Source: DASQMT01 sp963835735
GTDB lineage: Bacteria > Actinomycetota > Thermoleophilia > Solirubrobacterales > Solirubrobacteraceae
NCBI GenBank assembly: GCA_963835735.1
Contig: CAWIGP010000002.1
Span: 868,001 to 932,000, forward strand
Direction of reading: 5' to 3'
Length of the DNA stretch: 64,000 nucleotides
In this document: piece after piece, positions 33,831-42,746 of the stretch
Layout of the letters: each line of letters opens with the position of its first letter
Numbering within the stretch: position 1 is the first letter of the stretch
The notes under the pieces: generated by a model
The model's input: only the letters and a program-made list of their open reading frames with translations
Told to the model about the DNA's origin: nothing
Databases searched by the model: none
Made by a program: the position numbers and the translations under genes

Positions 33831-33948
33831 CTCCACTCCCTTCGCATCGGCGACCGCCCCATGCGGTCGATCGACGGCACGCTCGCCGGAGCCGGTAACG
33901 CGTGGCTCACCCGCCGGTCATGGCCGGTAACCGCGACGGATGAGGGCT

Positions 33949-36900
33949 TCAGCCGCCTGAGCAGACGGCCTGATGGGGCCTCGCAGGCAACGCGTCGCGC
34001 CACTCGGCCGCGGTCAGCTCGCGGCCCGCGACGCGACACGCGTGGCGCTTCCAGGCCTCCCGCGACAGCTCGAAGCTGACTCCCTCGCCGCGCGTGGATA
34101 CGGCGAACAGACGGGACCCGTCCGGGCTGAGCGCGACCGAGGCGAACGTGCTCGGCGCGAGCTCGATCGGCGATCCGAGCGGCTTCTGGCTGGCGACGTC
34201 CCAGATGACCACGGTGCCGTCGGCGGCGGCGGTGACGAGCGTGCGACCGTCGCGCGAGAACTCGGGGAACGTGATGCGCCCGGTGTGGCCCTCGAGCGGA
34301 CGGCCGACCGGCTTCCAGGTCTCCGTCGAGAAGAGCTGCCCCCGGCCGTCGTACTGCCCGACGAAGAGAAGCTCGCCATCCGGCGAGAACGCGACGGAGT
34401 GAGGGGAGTCGCTCGTGCCGAGCCGCTTGACGAGGCTCCCCGTGCGCACGTCTCGTACGTGTGTGCCCAGCTCACCCGCCGCGGCGGCGATCAGCTCCCC
34501 GTCCGGGCTGAACGCGATCGAGCCGTTCGCGCTCCGGCCGCGGAATGCGGTGAGCGTGCGCGTGCGCACGTCCCAAACACGCAGCGGCCGCGGCAGAAGC
34601 GGCCCCGCAAGGTCGGCCTCCGCGGCGGCGAGCAGCTTGCCGTCGGGGGAGAAGGCCAGGGCCGGGGACAGGGCGTGCACCCCCTCGAGCTCCCCTTCCG
34701 GCGCCAGCGTCCGTGCGTTCCACAGGGTGACGCGCCCACCTACTCCAGTCACCGCCAGCAGGCGTCCATCCGGGCTGAAGTCGACCGACGCGGGGGCGCC
34801 GTCCAGCGCGCGCAGGACACGGCGTCGGCGCAGGGTCGCGGTGTCAAGCAGGTCGACGACGCCGTCGCTGTGCGCGACCGCGAGCGTCCGTCCGTCCGGA
34901 CTGACCGCGATCCCCCTCGACGAGAACACTTCCTTGAATCGTCTGCCGACGAAGAAGCGCCGGTCGAGGCGACGATCGCCCGCGAGATCCCAGAGGATCG
35001 CTCGCGTGTCCAGGGAGCCGGTGATCAGCGTGCGTCCGTCACGCGTGAGGTCGAGCCCGTCGATCGCACCGCTGTGTCCGGCGAAGCGCTGAGCGACGGT
35101 GCCCTGCTCGACGTCCCACACGAGCACCTTCCCATCCCTGCCCGCGGTCACGAGCGTCCGTCCGTCGGGCGTGAAGCGCATCCGGAACACGGGGCCCTCG
35201 TGCCCGCCCCTGAGCGTCCGGATCCGGCCGGACCCGAGATCGAGCAGCCGCACACCGCCTTTCTCGGAACCCAGGGCGAAGACCCGCCCGTCCGGGCTCA
35301 CGGCCCCGGAGTGGTCCCCGACCGGCCACGAGCGCACCACGCGCAGCGGCTGGGGGTCGATCTCCCAGGTCCGTGCGTCCCGCAGGCTCGTGAGGAACAC
35401 GCCGCCGTCGGCCGTCTCAGACGCGTAGAACGAGGAGGTGTACCGGCCCACACGCAGCCGATCCGTCACGGCGCCGGTCTCCCCGTCGACGCGGTACATC
35501 GGCGATGCCGGGCCGTCGGGCGCGGCCCCGTGCACCGGCCGCACGAGGAGGTCGCGGCCGTTCGGCAGGAACATCACGTCGGCGAAGACGAAGTGCTGGG
35601 GGCCGCGGAGCGGCGGCAGCCGCAGACGCAGCCGGCGCTCGCCGCTGCGTGGATCGATCAGGTCGAACACCGCGCTGAGCTCGGGGACGCTCCGATCCAT
35701 GAAGCTGACCGCGAGCGTGTTGCCGTCGGGCGAGAAGCGGACGTTCTGGATGATCCCGGACTCGATCCGGTACGGCGGCCCCAGCGGTCGCCGGGTGGCC
35801 GCGTCGTACACGCCCACGTTGCCGAGGTCGTCGCCGATCGCCATCAGCTCGCCGTCCGGGCTGATGGCCGCGCCGTAGATACCGAACTGGTGGTCGACGG
35901 CCCCGAGCGTCGCCGGGCTGCGCTGGAGCACGGACAGGAGGCTGCTCTGAGTGGCGGGGGACTCGTCGAGCGCCACGGCTGCGCGCGCCGACAGAAGGGC
36001 CTCGTCCAGGCGCTCCTGATTCAGCGCGTCGACGCCGAGCCGCTGGGCGTCGGCGATCCGGGCGGCATCGCGGGCCTCGCCGCGCTGGTTGAGCGCCACG
36101 ACGCCGGCGACCAGCGCGACCGCCAGCAGAGCGGCGAGCCCGACGAGCAGGGTGCGCAGCCGGCGGTTGGTGCGCCGCTGGTGTTCGACCTCGGCGTCGG
36201 CCTCGGCCCGGCTCTCGGCGAGGAAGTCGCGCTCGAGCTCGTTCAGGTCCCCCCCGTGGCCGGCGGCCCAGTCGAGCGTCGAGGCGAGCCGCGCGCCGCG
36301 GAAGAGCTCGCTCGTGTCGCGCCCGGCGGCCTGCCAGTCGCGCGACGCAGCGGTCAGGTGCTGGTGGAGGCGGCGCCCGTCGGCGTCTTCCTCGAGCCAG
36401 CCCCGCAGGCGCGGCCATTCCCGGAGCAGTGCCTCATGTGCGACCTCGAGCGTCTCCCCGTCCGCCGTCACGAGCCTGCTGTCGATCAACGCGGACAACG
36501 CGGCCGCCGTATGCCCGCCGCCGGCGATGTCGAGCTCGTCGAGCGGCATCCGGCGCCGCACGAACGCGGCTTCCTGCTCGCCGGCATCGGCCAGCCGCAA
36601 CAGGATCCCCCGGGCCGCCCCGCGCTCGGGCTCGCTCAGGCTCGCGTAGGTCCGCTCCGCCAAGCGACCGACCGCGCCGCGCACGCCGCCGGTGCGTTCG
36701 TACGTCGCGCGCCGCATCACCCGCCCCTCGCGCTCGCGCCACTGCTCGAGCAGAGCTGCGGAAAGAAGCGGGAGCGCGCCCGGCTGATCGATCACGTCGC
36801 CGATCAGCGCGTCCGCGAGCGCCGGCTCCACCTGCAGGCCGACCCGTCGCGCCGGCTCTTCGATCGCACGCCGCAGCTCGTCGCGCCGCATCGGGCCGAC

Positions 36901-38859
36901 GAGCACCTGGTTCGCGCCCACCAGCCGCGCGAGTCGCTCGTGCACCGCACAGCGGCCATAGAAGTCGGCGCGCATGGCGACCACCACCTGGACCCCCCGG
37001 TCGCGATCGTCCACGAGCTCGATGAGCGCATCCAGGAACCCGGTCCGCGCGGCCTCATCGCGGCAGACCGTGAACACCTCCTCGAACTGGTCGACCACGA
37101 GCACCGTACGCATCCCGTGCTCCGGGAGCACCTGCTCGAGCTGGACCGAGGGATCCTGCCCCGGGCGCATCAGCGCCTGGCGCCAGCGCTCGGATCCGGG
37201 CAGCACGCCGCCGCCCAGCGCCGGCATCAGACCGGCCCGCACCACCGACGACTTCCCGCTGCCGGAGGGTCCGACGACAGCCAGCAAAGGCGAGCCCACG
37301 AGCCGGGCGACCAGCTCGGCGACCAGGCGCTCGCGACCGAAGAAGTACTCGGCGCTGGTCGCGTCGAACGTGGCGAGGCCCGGAAACGGACAGACCGCGG
37401 AGATCGGCGCTTCTCCCCCCTCGCCGCTGTAGCGCCGCGTGCGCTCGTCCAGCACCTGGAGGGAGAGCAGATCGTCCGAGAGCTCTGCCTCGGCCGACCG
37501 CAGCTCGCCGCGCTCGTTCGTGGCGCGCCCGGCGCTCGTTCCGATCGCGACCGACGCCCGCACCCGCGCCCACTCCGCCGCCAGCCGATGCACGGCCAGC
37601 GGAACGGCTCCGCTCTCCGCGACTAGAACATCGATCGGGAGCGACTCGTCATAGAGGCGTGCGATCTCTGCCACGGCCTCGCGTCCGAGCGGACCCAGCA
37701 CGAGCCGGCGAGCCGGTAGGGCTTCGAGGGCCGCCGGCGGCTGCGGCCGCCGGTGCACGACGACGACCAGCAACCGGCTGTGCGTACCGGAGCCGCTGAG
37801 CGCGCCGGCGCGTTCGAGCACTTCGACGCTCGCATCGTCGGCGTCGTCGACGATGAGCAACGTTGCTCGCTCGCGTTCCGTCGCCTGTGGCACCGCGGTG
37901 AGCACGGCCATCCTGCGCCGCAGCGCTTCGCGAGCCAGCTCCTGTACCAACCGGGTCTTGCCGATGCCCTGGGGGCCGGAGACGAACACCAGGCCTCCGC
38001 GCCCCTCACACGCGTCGGCCACGAGCGCTACGAGCACCGCAAGCTCGCGCTCGCGCCCCGCCAGCAGCGGCGAACCCCCCTCCAGCCCAGCCGGAAGATC
38101 CGTCAGGCGTCGCGGGGCATCGAGCGCCGCGTCCTGGGCGAGAATCGCCTCCTGCAGGGCTCGGAGCTCAGCGCCCGGCTCGACGCCGATCTCCTCCACC
38201 AGCGTCGCCCGCGCCGTGCGGAACGCCTCGAGTGCTTCCGCCTGCCGGCCACAGCGGTACAACGCGAGCATCAGCTGGCCGCGCAGGTGCTCGCGCAGCG
38301 GCTGCTCGGCCACCGCAGCCTCCAGCTCGGCAACCAGATCCGCGTGCCGGCCGACAGCGAGCTCCGCATCGACCCACGCCTCGAACGCGGCCCAGCGGCG
38401 CTCCTCCAAACGAGCGATCTCGGTTTGCGCAAACGACTCGAAGGTCAGATCGGACAGCGGAGCGCCGCGCCAGAGCCCGAGCGCCTCACCTAACGTCGCG
38501 GCCGCGCGTTCCGGATCGGCTTCTGATTGGATGCGGCCGCGCGCGAACAGCTCCTCGAAGCGGTCGACGTCGCGCTCGCCCGGTCCGACGTTCAACCGGT
38601 ACGCGCTCCCATGGGTCTCGAGCCGGCCGTTTCGGCCCAGCAGCTGGCGCAGGGCCGACACCTGGTTGTGCAGCATCTTGTGCGCCGTCGGCGGAGAAGA
38701 CTCCCCCCAGAGCTCCTCCACCAGCCGATCGCTCGTGACCAGCTCGTTCGCCCGGAGCAGCAGCAGTCCCAGCAGCGCGCGCTGCCGCCCCGTCCCAATC
38801 GCCAGCGCGGCGCCACCATCGCCGATGACTTCGATGGGGCCGAGCAACCGAAAGTCCAA
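33949..38859 (-). CDS. Giant SARP/AfsR-like regulator: DNA-binding, NTPase, membrane helix and WD40 propellers
   Basis: 1636 residues from a TTG start. Order: OmpR-like winged helix (1-90), bacterial transcriptional activation domain (about 95-240), a short P-loop segment (VFVSGPQGIGKTRL, about 293; Walker B LLIVDDAD), a second, complete nSTAND-type NTPase (LAVVGPSGSGKSSVVRAG, about 526; VLVVDQFEEVF), a membrane helix (LLVGLAALLAVALVAGVVAL, about 901-920), and about 13 WD40 blades from 970 to 1610 (repeats of the type FSPDGRTLAVA). The layout suggests that a sensor propeller outside the membrane controls cytoplasmic DNA binding. No biosynthetic cluster adjoins. Single gene, about 77 bases from the next. 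Confidence 0.85.
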   Translation of the reverse strand: MDFRLLGPIEVIGDGGAALAIGTGRQRALLGLLLLRANELVTSDRLVEELWGESSPPTAHKMLHNQVSALRQLLGRNGRLETHGSAYRLNVGPGERDVDRFEELFARGRIQSEADPERAAATLGEALGLWRGAPLSDLTFESFAQTEIARLEERRWAAFEAWVDAELAVGRHADLVAELEAAVAEQPLREHLRGQLMLALYRCGRQAEALEAFRTARATLVEEIGVEPGAELRALQEAILAQDAALDAPRRLTDLPAGLEGGSPLLAGRERELAVLVALVADACEGRGGLVFVSGPQGIGKTRLVQELAREALRRRMAVLTAVPQATERERATLLIVDDADDASVEVLERAGALSGSGTHSRLLVVVVHRRPQPPAALEALPARRLVLGPLGREAVAEIARLYDESLPIDVLVAESGAVPLAVHRLAAEWARVRASVAIGTSAGRATNERGELRSAEAELSDDLLSLQVLDERTRRYSGEGGEAPISAVCPFPGLATFDATSAEYFFGRERLVAELVARLVGSPLLAVVGPSGSGKSSVVRAGLMPALGGGVLPGSERWRQALMRPGQDPSVQLEQVLPEHGMRTVLVVDQFEEVFTVCRDEAARTGFLDALIELVDDRDRGVQVVVAMRADFYGRCAVHERLARLVGANQVLVGPMRRDELRRAIEEPARRVGLQVEPALADALIGDVIDQPGALPLLSAALLEQWREREGRVMRRATYERTGGVRGAVGRLAERTYASLSEPERGAARGILLRLADAGEQEAAFVRRRMPLDELDIAGGGHTAAALSALIDSRLVTADGETLEVAHEALLREWPRLRGWLEEDADGRRLHQHLTAASRDWQAAGRDTSELFRGARLASTLDWAAGHGGDLNELERDFLAESRAEADAEVEHQRRTNRRLRTLLVGLAALLAVALVAGVVALNQRGEARDAARIADAQRLGVDALNQERLDEALLSARAAVALDESPATQSSLLSVLQRSPATLGAVDHQFGIYGAAISPDGELMAIGDDLGNVGVYDAATRRPLGPPYRIESGIIQNVRFSPDGNTLAVSFMDRSVPELSAVFDLIDPRSGERRLRLRLPPLRGPQHFVFADVMFLPNGRDLLVRPVHGAAPDGPASPMYRVDGETGAVTDRLRVGRYTSSFYASETADGGVFLTSLRDARTWEIDPQPLRVVRSWPVGDHSGAVSPDGRVFALGSEKGGVRLLDLGSGRIRTLRGGHEGPVFRMRFTPDGRTLVTAGRDGKVLVWDVEQGTVAQRFAGHSGAIDGLDLTRDGRTLITGSLDTRAILWDLAGDRRLDRRFFVGRRFKEVFSSRGIAVSPDGRTLAVAHSDGVVDLLDTATLRRRRVLRALDGAPASVDFSPDGRLLAVTGVGGRVTLWNARTLAPEGELEGVHALSPALAFSPDGKLLAAAEADLAGPLLPRPLRVWDVRTRTLTAFRGRSANGSIAFSPDGELIAAAAGELGTHVRDVRTGSLVKRLGTSDSPHSVAFSPDGELLFVGQYDGRGQLFSTETWKPVGRPLEGHTGRITFPEFSRDGRTLVTAAADGTVVIWDVASQKPLGSPIELAPSTFASVALSPDGSRLFAVSTRGEGVSFELSREAWKRHACRVAGRELTAAEWRDALPARPHQAVCSGG

Positions 38860-38935
38860 GGCCCAACACTAGTCTCGCCGCTGACCGCCCCGCAATCGCT
38901 CAAACGGGTGGTGTGCGCAGCGCGATTGGCAGGCG

Positions 38936-39283
38936 CTACTTCGTCGTGATCTCCCGCTTCCGGGCGCGGATGACGTCTGTCAGCACGTCTTCCGGCACGG
39001 GATCGTCGGGCGAGAAGCGGATCGTTCCCTTCGCGAGGTCGAAGCCGTCGAGACGATCCTCGACGGCTTCGATCGCCGCAGGACTGAACGGGAAGATGCT
39101 CAGGTGGTTCTTCGCGGCGCTGAACCCGAGCAGCGGACGCCCCGCGTAGATGAAAGCCGGCACGCCGTAGCTCCTGCCCTCCTCGGCTTCGGGCACGAGA
39201 CCGCCGACGAGCGCCCGCACGCGCTCGAGCGCGGCCTTCTGCGCGGGCGGAAGGCCGGCGAGGTAGTCATCCATCGCGGACAC
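38936..39283 (-). CDS. DUF1801 domain protein
   Basis: 115 residues; GTG at 39283 or ATG at 39274. The motifs DDYLAGLPPAQKAALERVRA, SYGVPAFIYAGRPLLGFSAA and NHLSIFPFSPAAIE are characteristic of the small DUF1801/YdhG-like family (an iron-sulfur frataxin-like fold has been proposed for relatives). Cytoplasmic; function not established. Confidence 0.8.
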   Translation of the reverse strand: MSAMDDYLAGLPPAQKAALERVRALVGGLVPEAEEGRSYGVPAFIYAGRPLLGFSAAKNHLSIFPFSPAAIEAVEDRLDGFDLAKGTIRFSPDDPVPEDVLTDVIRARKREITTK

Positions 39284-39331
39284 GCGCGAGGATCATCCCG
39301 CATCGCGGCGAGCGCCCGTTAGAGTCGTTCG

Positions 39332-39763
39332 ATGCGGCTGCTGCTCAACCTGATCTGGCTGGTGTTCGGCGGCCTGTTGCTGACGCTCGGCTATGCGATC
39401 GCGGCGCTCGTGATGTTCATCCTCATCATCACGATCCCGTTCGGCATCGCGGCGGGCCGGATCGCGCTGTTCTGCGTGTGGCCGTTCGGGCGCACACTCG
39501 TCCGGCGGCCCGACGCCGGGGCGGGATCACTGATCGGCAACATCATCTGGTTCGTCCTCGCAGGTTGGTGGCTCGCACTCGGACACCTCGTGACCGGGGT
39601 GCTGATGTGTCTCACGATCATCGGGATCCCGCTGGGCCTGGCGAACTTCAAGCTGATCCCCGTCGCGATCACCCCGTTCGGCCGCGAGATCGTCGACCTC
39701 GAACAGGCGCGCCGGCTGGGATACGACGGAACGCTCGCGGTGCCGGACCGCCGGCCCGTGTGA
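39332..39763 (+). CDS. YccF-family membrane protein
   Basis: 143 residues, with two copies of the YccF domain: IPFGIAAGRIALFCVWPFGR and IGIPLGLANFKLIPVAITPF. Four hydrophobic helices. YccF proteins are small inner-membrane proteins of unknown role. ATG at 39332. Confidence 0.85.
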   Translation: MRLLLNLIWLVFGGLLLTLGYAIAALVMFILIITIPFGIAAGRIALFCVWPFGRTLVRRPDAGAGSLIGNIIWFVLAGWWLALGHLVTGVLMCLTIIGIPLGLANFKLIPVAITPFGREIVDLEQARRLGYDGTLAVPDRRPV

Positions 39764-39809
39764 GGAGCGGCCGTGAGCGAACGGCACGCCGCACCGGCCC
39801 GCTCCCCAC
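39758..39809. terminator. Possible bidirectional terminator between yccF-like and split-barrel genes
   Basis: GTGTGAGGAGCGGCC (39758-39772) can pair imperfectly with GGCCCGCTCCCCAC (39796-39809). An inner stem GCCGT/ACGGC (39770-39774, 39781-39785) is an alternative fold. Confidence 0.4.
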
Positions 39810-39822
39810 GAGTTCGCCGGCG

Positions 39823-40299
39823 CTAAGTAACCGCCTCGAGCGAGACCACCGTGCGGTGGTCGTAACCCGGCCCCTCGCCGCTCTTGTCGAGCATCCACTG
39901 CTCGGTGACGGTCGCCCGGTAGAGGCGCAGCAGCGCCGGCGGGCGCACCTCGTCGAGCGTCCACCGGCGCGAGCCCTGCTCTTGCGAGCGGCGCGAGAAG
40001 ATCTCCATCCCCCGCTCCTGATCTGCGCCGGTCAGCTCCTCCGCGCGGGCCGCCATGTACACGGCCTGGCCGGTGCCGATCTCCTGGCGCGAGTCGAACA
40101 CGACGATGCCGATCTCCGGCCGCGCCGCGATGTTGCGCGAGTGCTCGACGTCGGGCGAGGAGACCCAGACGAACTCGCGGTAGCCCTCCGGCGCGTACCA
40201 AACGGGCGACACCCACGGGCGGCCGCTCGAGTCGGCGGTCCCGAGGACCATGTACATGCCGTTGTCGACGATCTCCCGCCCTGTCGCTTCGAGGCTCAT
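39823..40299 (-). CDS. Pyridoxamine 5'-phosphate oxidase-like FMN/F420 split-barrel protein
   Basis: 158 residues. Split-barrel motifs: GMYMVLGTADSSGRPWVSPV, FVWVSSPDVEHSRNIAARPE and IGIVVFDSRQ. These proteins bind FMN or F420 and carry out reductions or have unknown roles. ATG at 40299. Divergent from the following GNAT gene with 23 bases between. Confidence 0.75.
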   Translation of the reverse strand: MSLEATGREIVDNGMYMVLGTADSSGRPWVSPVWYAPEGYREFVWVSSPDVEHSRNIAARPEIGIVVFDSRQEIGTGQAVYMAARAEELTGADQERGMEIFSRRSQEQGSRRWTLDEVRPPALLRLYRATVTEQWMLDKSGEGPGYDHRTVVSLEAVT

Positions 40300-40322
40300 C
40301 GTCGGCAGCGTACGCTGGTCGC

Positions 40323-40628
40323 ATGGAGATCGTCGTGACCAACTCGCCGGACGAGGAGCGTTACGAGGCGCGCGTCGGCGACGAGCTGGCGGGCTTCACC
40401 GCCTACCGCGAGCGGCCGGGGCTGATCGCGTTCATGCACACCGCGGTCGACCCCCGCTTCGAGGGTCAGGGCGTCGGCGGCACGCTCGTCGCGGGCGCGC
40501 TGGAGGACGCGCGCGCCCGCGATCTCGAGGTGCTGCCGTTCTGCCCGTTCGTCAATTCCTACATCCAGCGCCACCGCGAGCTCATCGCGCTCGTGCCAGA
40601 GTCGAACCGCGCTCAGTTCGGGCTCTGA
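40323..40628 (+). CDS. Small GNAT-family N-acetyltransferase (YjdJ-like)
   Basis: 101 residues. GFTAYRERPGLIAFMHTAVD, PRFEGQGVGGTLVAGALEDA (acetyl-CoA loop) and CPFVNSYIQRH match the short YjdJ/GNAT subgroup thought to acetylate small molecules or proteins. The stop is directly next to the convergent SRPBCC gene stop. Confidence 0.8.
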   Translation: MEIVVTNSPDEERYEARVGDELAGFTAYRERPGLIAFMHTAVDPRFEGQGVGGTLVAGALEDARARDLEVLPFCPFVNSYIQRHRELIALVPESNRAQFGL

Positions 40629-41486
40629 TCAGCCCGCGGCCGCGCCCTCGGACTCGAGCCAGATCGGTCGCCAGTCGCTGAGCTCGTGGAAGCGGCGCAG
40701 CTCCGCGACGCCGGACACGATGCCGGCCCAGGCCCCGTACGGCGGGCGCGCGGGGTCGAAGCCGCTCTGCACGACGGTGAGCCGGGTCTTGCCGCCGGAG
40801 TCCTCGAGCTCCCAGGTGGTCACGCCGGGCGGACCCCAGTCGACGGCCAGCGCGCGGCCCGGTCGCAGCTCGACGATCTTCGCCGGCGCCGCGTTGTTCT
40901 CCAGCCCGCCCATCGCGTAACGGCCGCCGACGCGCGGCTCGATCCCGATCGGGTAGCCAAACCAGCGCGTGACCTTCTCACCGTCGATCAGCGAGTCGAA
41001 CACCGCCTCGGCCGGCGCATCGATCAGCGCCTCGGAGCGCATCTCGGCCGACGTGAAATCGACCTTGGTGGTGAGCTCTCGGCCCTCCATGTGGTCGGCC
41101 AGGTTGGCGAGCGAGACTGCCCAGAACGTGTGCATCAGCCCGCGCGTGCTGCTTCCCGACAACATCTCCTCGCGGGAGAAGTGCGTCTGCGAGAGCGCGA
41201 TCACGGTCGCGTCCTCGCCGTCCGGCTCGAGCTTCAGCTCCACCGTCGTCTCCTGGCCGTCCAGCGGCCACGCGAACCGCAGGGTCCGGTCGTCGACGTG
41301 GAGCGGGCGCTGACGCGGCGCCTCGCCCTCGGGCGTGAAGCGGCCCCAGAACGCGTACCGGTCCGGCAGCTCGACCTCCGCGTGCTCGGCCAGCCAGATG
41401 CGCAGCTGGGCCGCGTCGGTCAGCGCACGGTGGACGTCCTCCGGCGGCGCGCCCACGCGCATGCGCATCGTCATCAGGTCAGTCAT
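40629..41486 (-). CDS. Double SRPBCC (AHSA1-like) domain protein
   Basis: 285 residues with two START/SRPBCC domains: residues 1-130 (VGAPPEDVHRALTDAAQLRI) and 140-285 (IDAPAEAVFDSLIDGEKVTR, WFGYPIGIEPRVGGRYAMGG). The second carries the AHSA1-type pattern. These domains bind hydrophobic ligands or act as chaperone cofactors. The start overlaps the end of the upstream ArsR-like regulator gene by 8 bases, so the pair is an operon; ArsR-SRPBCC pairs are common in actinobacteria. Confidence 0.85.
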   Translation of the reverse strand: MTDLMTMRMRVGAPPEDVHRALTDAAQLRIWLAEHAEVELPDRYAFWGRFTPEGEAPRQRPLHVDDRTLRFAWPLDGQETTVELKLEPDGEDATVIALSQTHFSREEMLSGSSTRGLMHTFWAVSLANLADHMEGRELTTKVDFTSAEMRSEALIDAPAEAVFDSLIDGEKVTRWFGYPIGIEPRVGGRYAMGGLENNAAPAKIVELRPGRALAVDWGPPGVTTWELEDSGGKTRLTVVQSGFDPARPPYGAWAGIVSGVAELRRFHELSDWRPIWLESEGAAAG

Positions 41487-42036
41487 GGTCGTCTCCCTTC
41501 GGGTAGCAGGCCACGGCGAGCTTGAAGGCGTCGCCCTCGGCGCCGCCGTAGCGGGTGAACAGGTCCTGCAGCGTCGACCGGAGGTCGGCGAGGAACTCGG
41601 CGCGCTGCCCCGGCGGCAGGCGGATCTCGCCGGCGATTCCGACCGACGGCAGCTCGGGCGCGGCGCGGTCGAGGCCGGCTACGTCGGCCTGCACCTGCTC
41701 CATCAGGTCGAGCAGGTAGCCGAGGCTGAGCTCGTCGCGCGCGCGGCGGCCGCCGATCCGGCCGACCAGGCCGGGCGCCAGCCAGTACGAGCGGGCGCGC
41801 GCCTGATAGATGCCCTCGTGGATCCCGCGCACCTTGCGCTGCGCGACCTGGTCGACCAGGCCCGCGTCGACGAGCCGCTTGACGTGGTAGTAGACGCGCT
41901 GCGGGCTCTGGTCCAGACGCGCGGCGACCTCAGTGCAGGTACGCGGCTCGGCGAGCTGCTGCAGCACCTCGATGCGCTGCGGCTTGAGCAGCGTCTCCGC
42001 CTGTGTCAGCTGGTCGAGGTAAGCGACATCCTGCAT
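41479..42036 (-). CDS. ArsR-like winged-helix regulator
   Basis: 185 residues. N-terminal winged helix: ETLLKPQRIEVLQQLAEPRT, CTEVAARLDQSPQRVYYHVK (recognition helix) and RLVDAGLVDQVAQRKVRGIH. The C-terminal half (about 100 residues) is probably helical and may bind a ligand. It heads the operon with the SRPBCC gene and probably controls its own promoter, where a dyad is visible five bases before the start. Confidence 0.8.
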   Translation of the reverse strand: MQDVAYLDQLTQAETLLKPQRIEVLQQLAEPRTCTEVAARLDQSPQRVYYHVKRLVDAGLVDQVAQRKVRGIHEGIYQARARSYWLAPGLVGRIGGRRARDELSLGYLLDLMEQVQADVAGLDRAAPELPSVGIAGEIRLPPGQRAEFLADLRSTLQDLFTRYGGAEGDAFKLAVACYPKGDDHD

Positions 42037-42040
42037 TTGC

Positions 42041-42076
42041 CAAACAAAGTTTGTACGTAAAGCATCCGTTTGTCAA
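42041..42076 (-). promoter_or_regulatory. Promoter and dyad of the ArsR-like/SRPBCC operon
   Basis: On the minus strand TTGACA lies at 42076-42071. The -10 region falls within the dyad CAAAC-TTT-GTTTG (42053-42041), five bases from the ATG. The dyad overlaps core promoter elements, as expected for autorepression, and the leader would be very short. Confidence 0.5.
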
Positions 42077-42095
42077 TGCCATGCTGCGAACGCCT

Positions 42096-42746
42096 TCAGC
42101 GCGTGGTGAGGCCGCTCTCGTAGGCGTAGATGACGGCCTGCACGCGGTCGCGAGCGCCGAGCTTCATCAGCACCCGCTTGACGTGCGTCTTGACCGTCGA
42201 CTCCTCGATCACCAGCGCGGCGGCGATCTCGCCGTTCGACAACCCGCGCGCGACGAGCTCGAGCACCTCGAGCTCGCGCGGGGTGAGGTCGGCGAGGCGG
42301 GCGTCGCGCGACGCGTCCGGCGCCGGCTGCCGCGCCATGCGCTCGATCACGCGGCTGGTGACCGACGGCGACAGCAGCGAGTCGCCCGCGGCGATCGTGT
42401 GGATCGCGGCGATCAGCTCCTCCGGCCGCGTGCGCTTGAGCAGAAAGCCCGAGGCGCCTGCGCGCAGTGCGCCGAAGATGTAGTCGTCCTGCTCGAACGT
42501 GGTGAGGATCACGACGCGCACGCCGGGCATCTCGGCCAGCATCTGCTCGGTCGCGGCGATGCCGTCGACGTCCGGCATCCGGACGTCCATCAGCACGACC
42601 TCCGGCGCGAGCAGCCGCGCGCGGTAGATCGCGTCGCGGCCGTCGCCGGCCTCACCGATGACCTCGATCGCCGCGTCGTTGGACAGCACGCCGCGCAAGC
42701 CGGCGCGCATCAGCTCGTCGTCGTCCACGATCAGGACGCGGATCAC
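42096..42746 (-). CDS. NarL/LuxR-type response regulator
   Basis: 216 residues. The receiver domain has IRVLIVDDDELMRAGLRGVL (acidic pocket), VVLMDVRMPDVDGIAATEQM (phospho-Asp) and FLLKRTRPEELIAAIHTIAA (Lys). The C-terminal LuxR helix-turn-helix reads LTPRELEVLELVARGLSNGE and STVKTHVKRVLMKLGARDR. The GTG start overlaps the stop of the histidine kinase gene (GTGA), so it is the partner regulator. Confidence 0.95.
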   Translation of the reverse strand: MIRVLIVDDDELMRAGLRGVLSNDAAIEVIGEAGDGRDAIYRARLLAPEVVLMDVRMPDVDGIAATEQMLAEMPGVRVVILTTFEQDDYIFGALRAGASGFLLKRTRPEELIAAIHTIAAGDSLLSPSVTSRVIERMARQPAPDASRDARLADLTPRELEVLELVARGLSNGEIAAALVIEESTVKTHVKRVLMKLGARDRVQAVIYAYESGLTTR

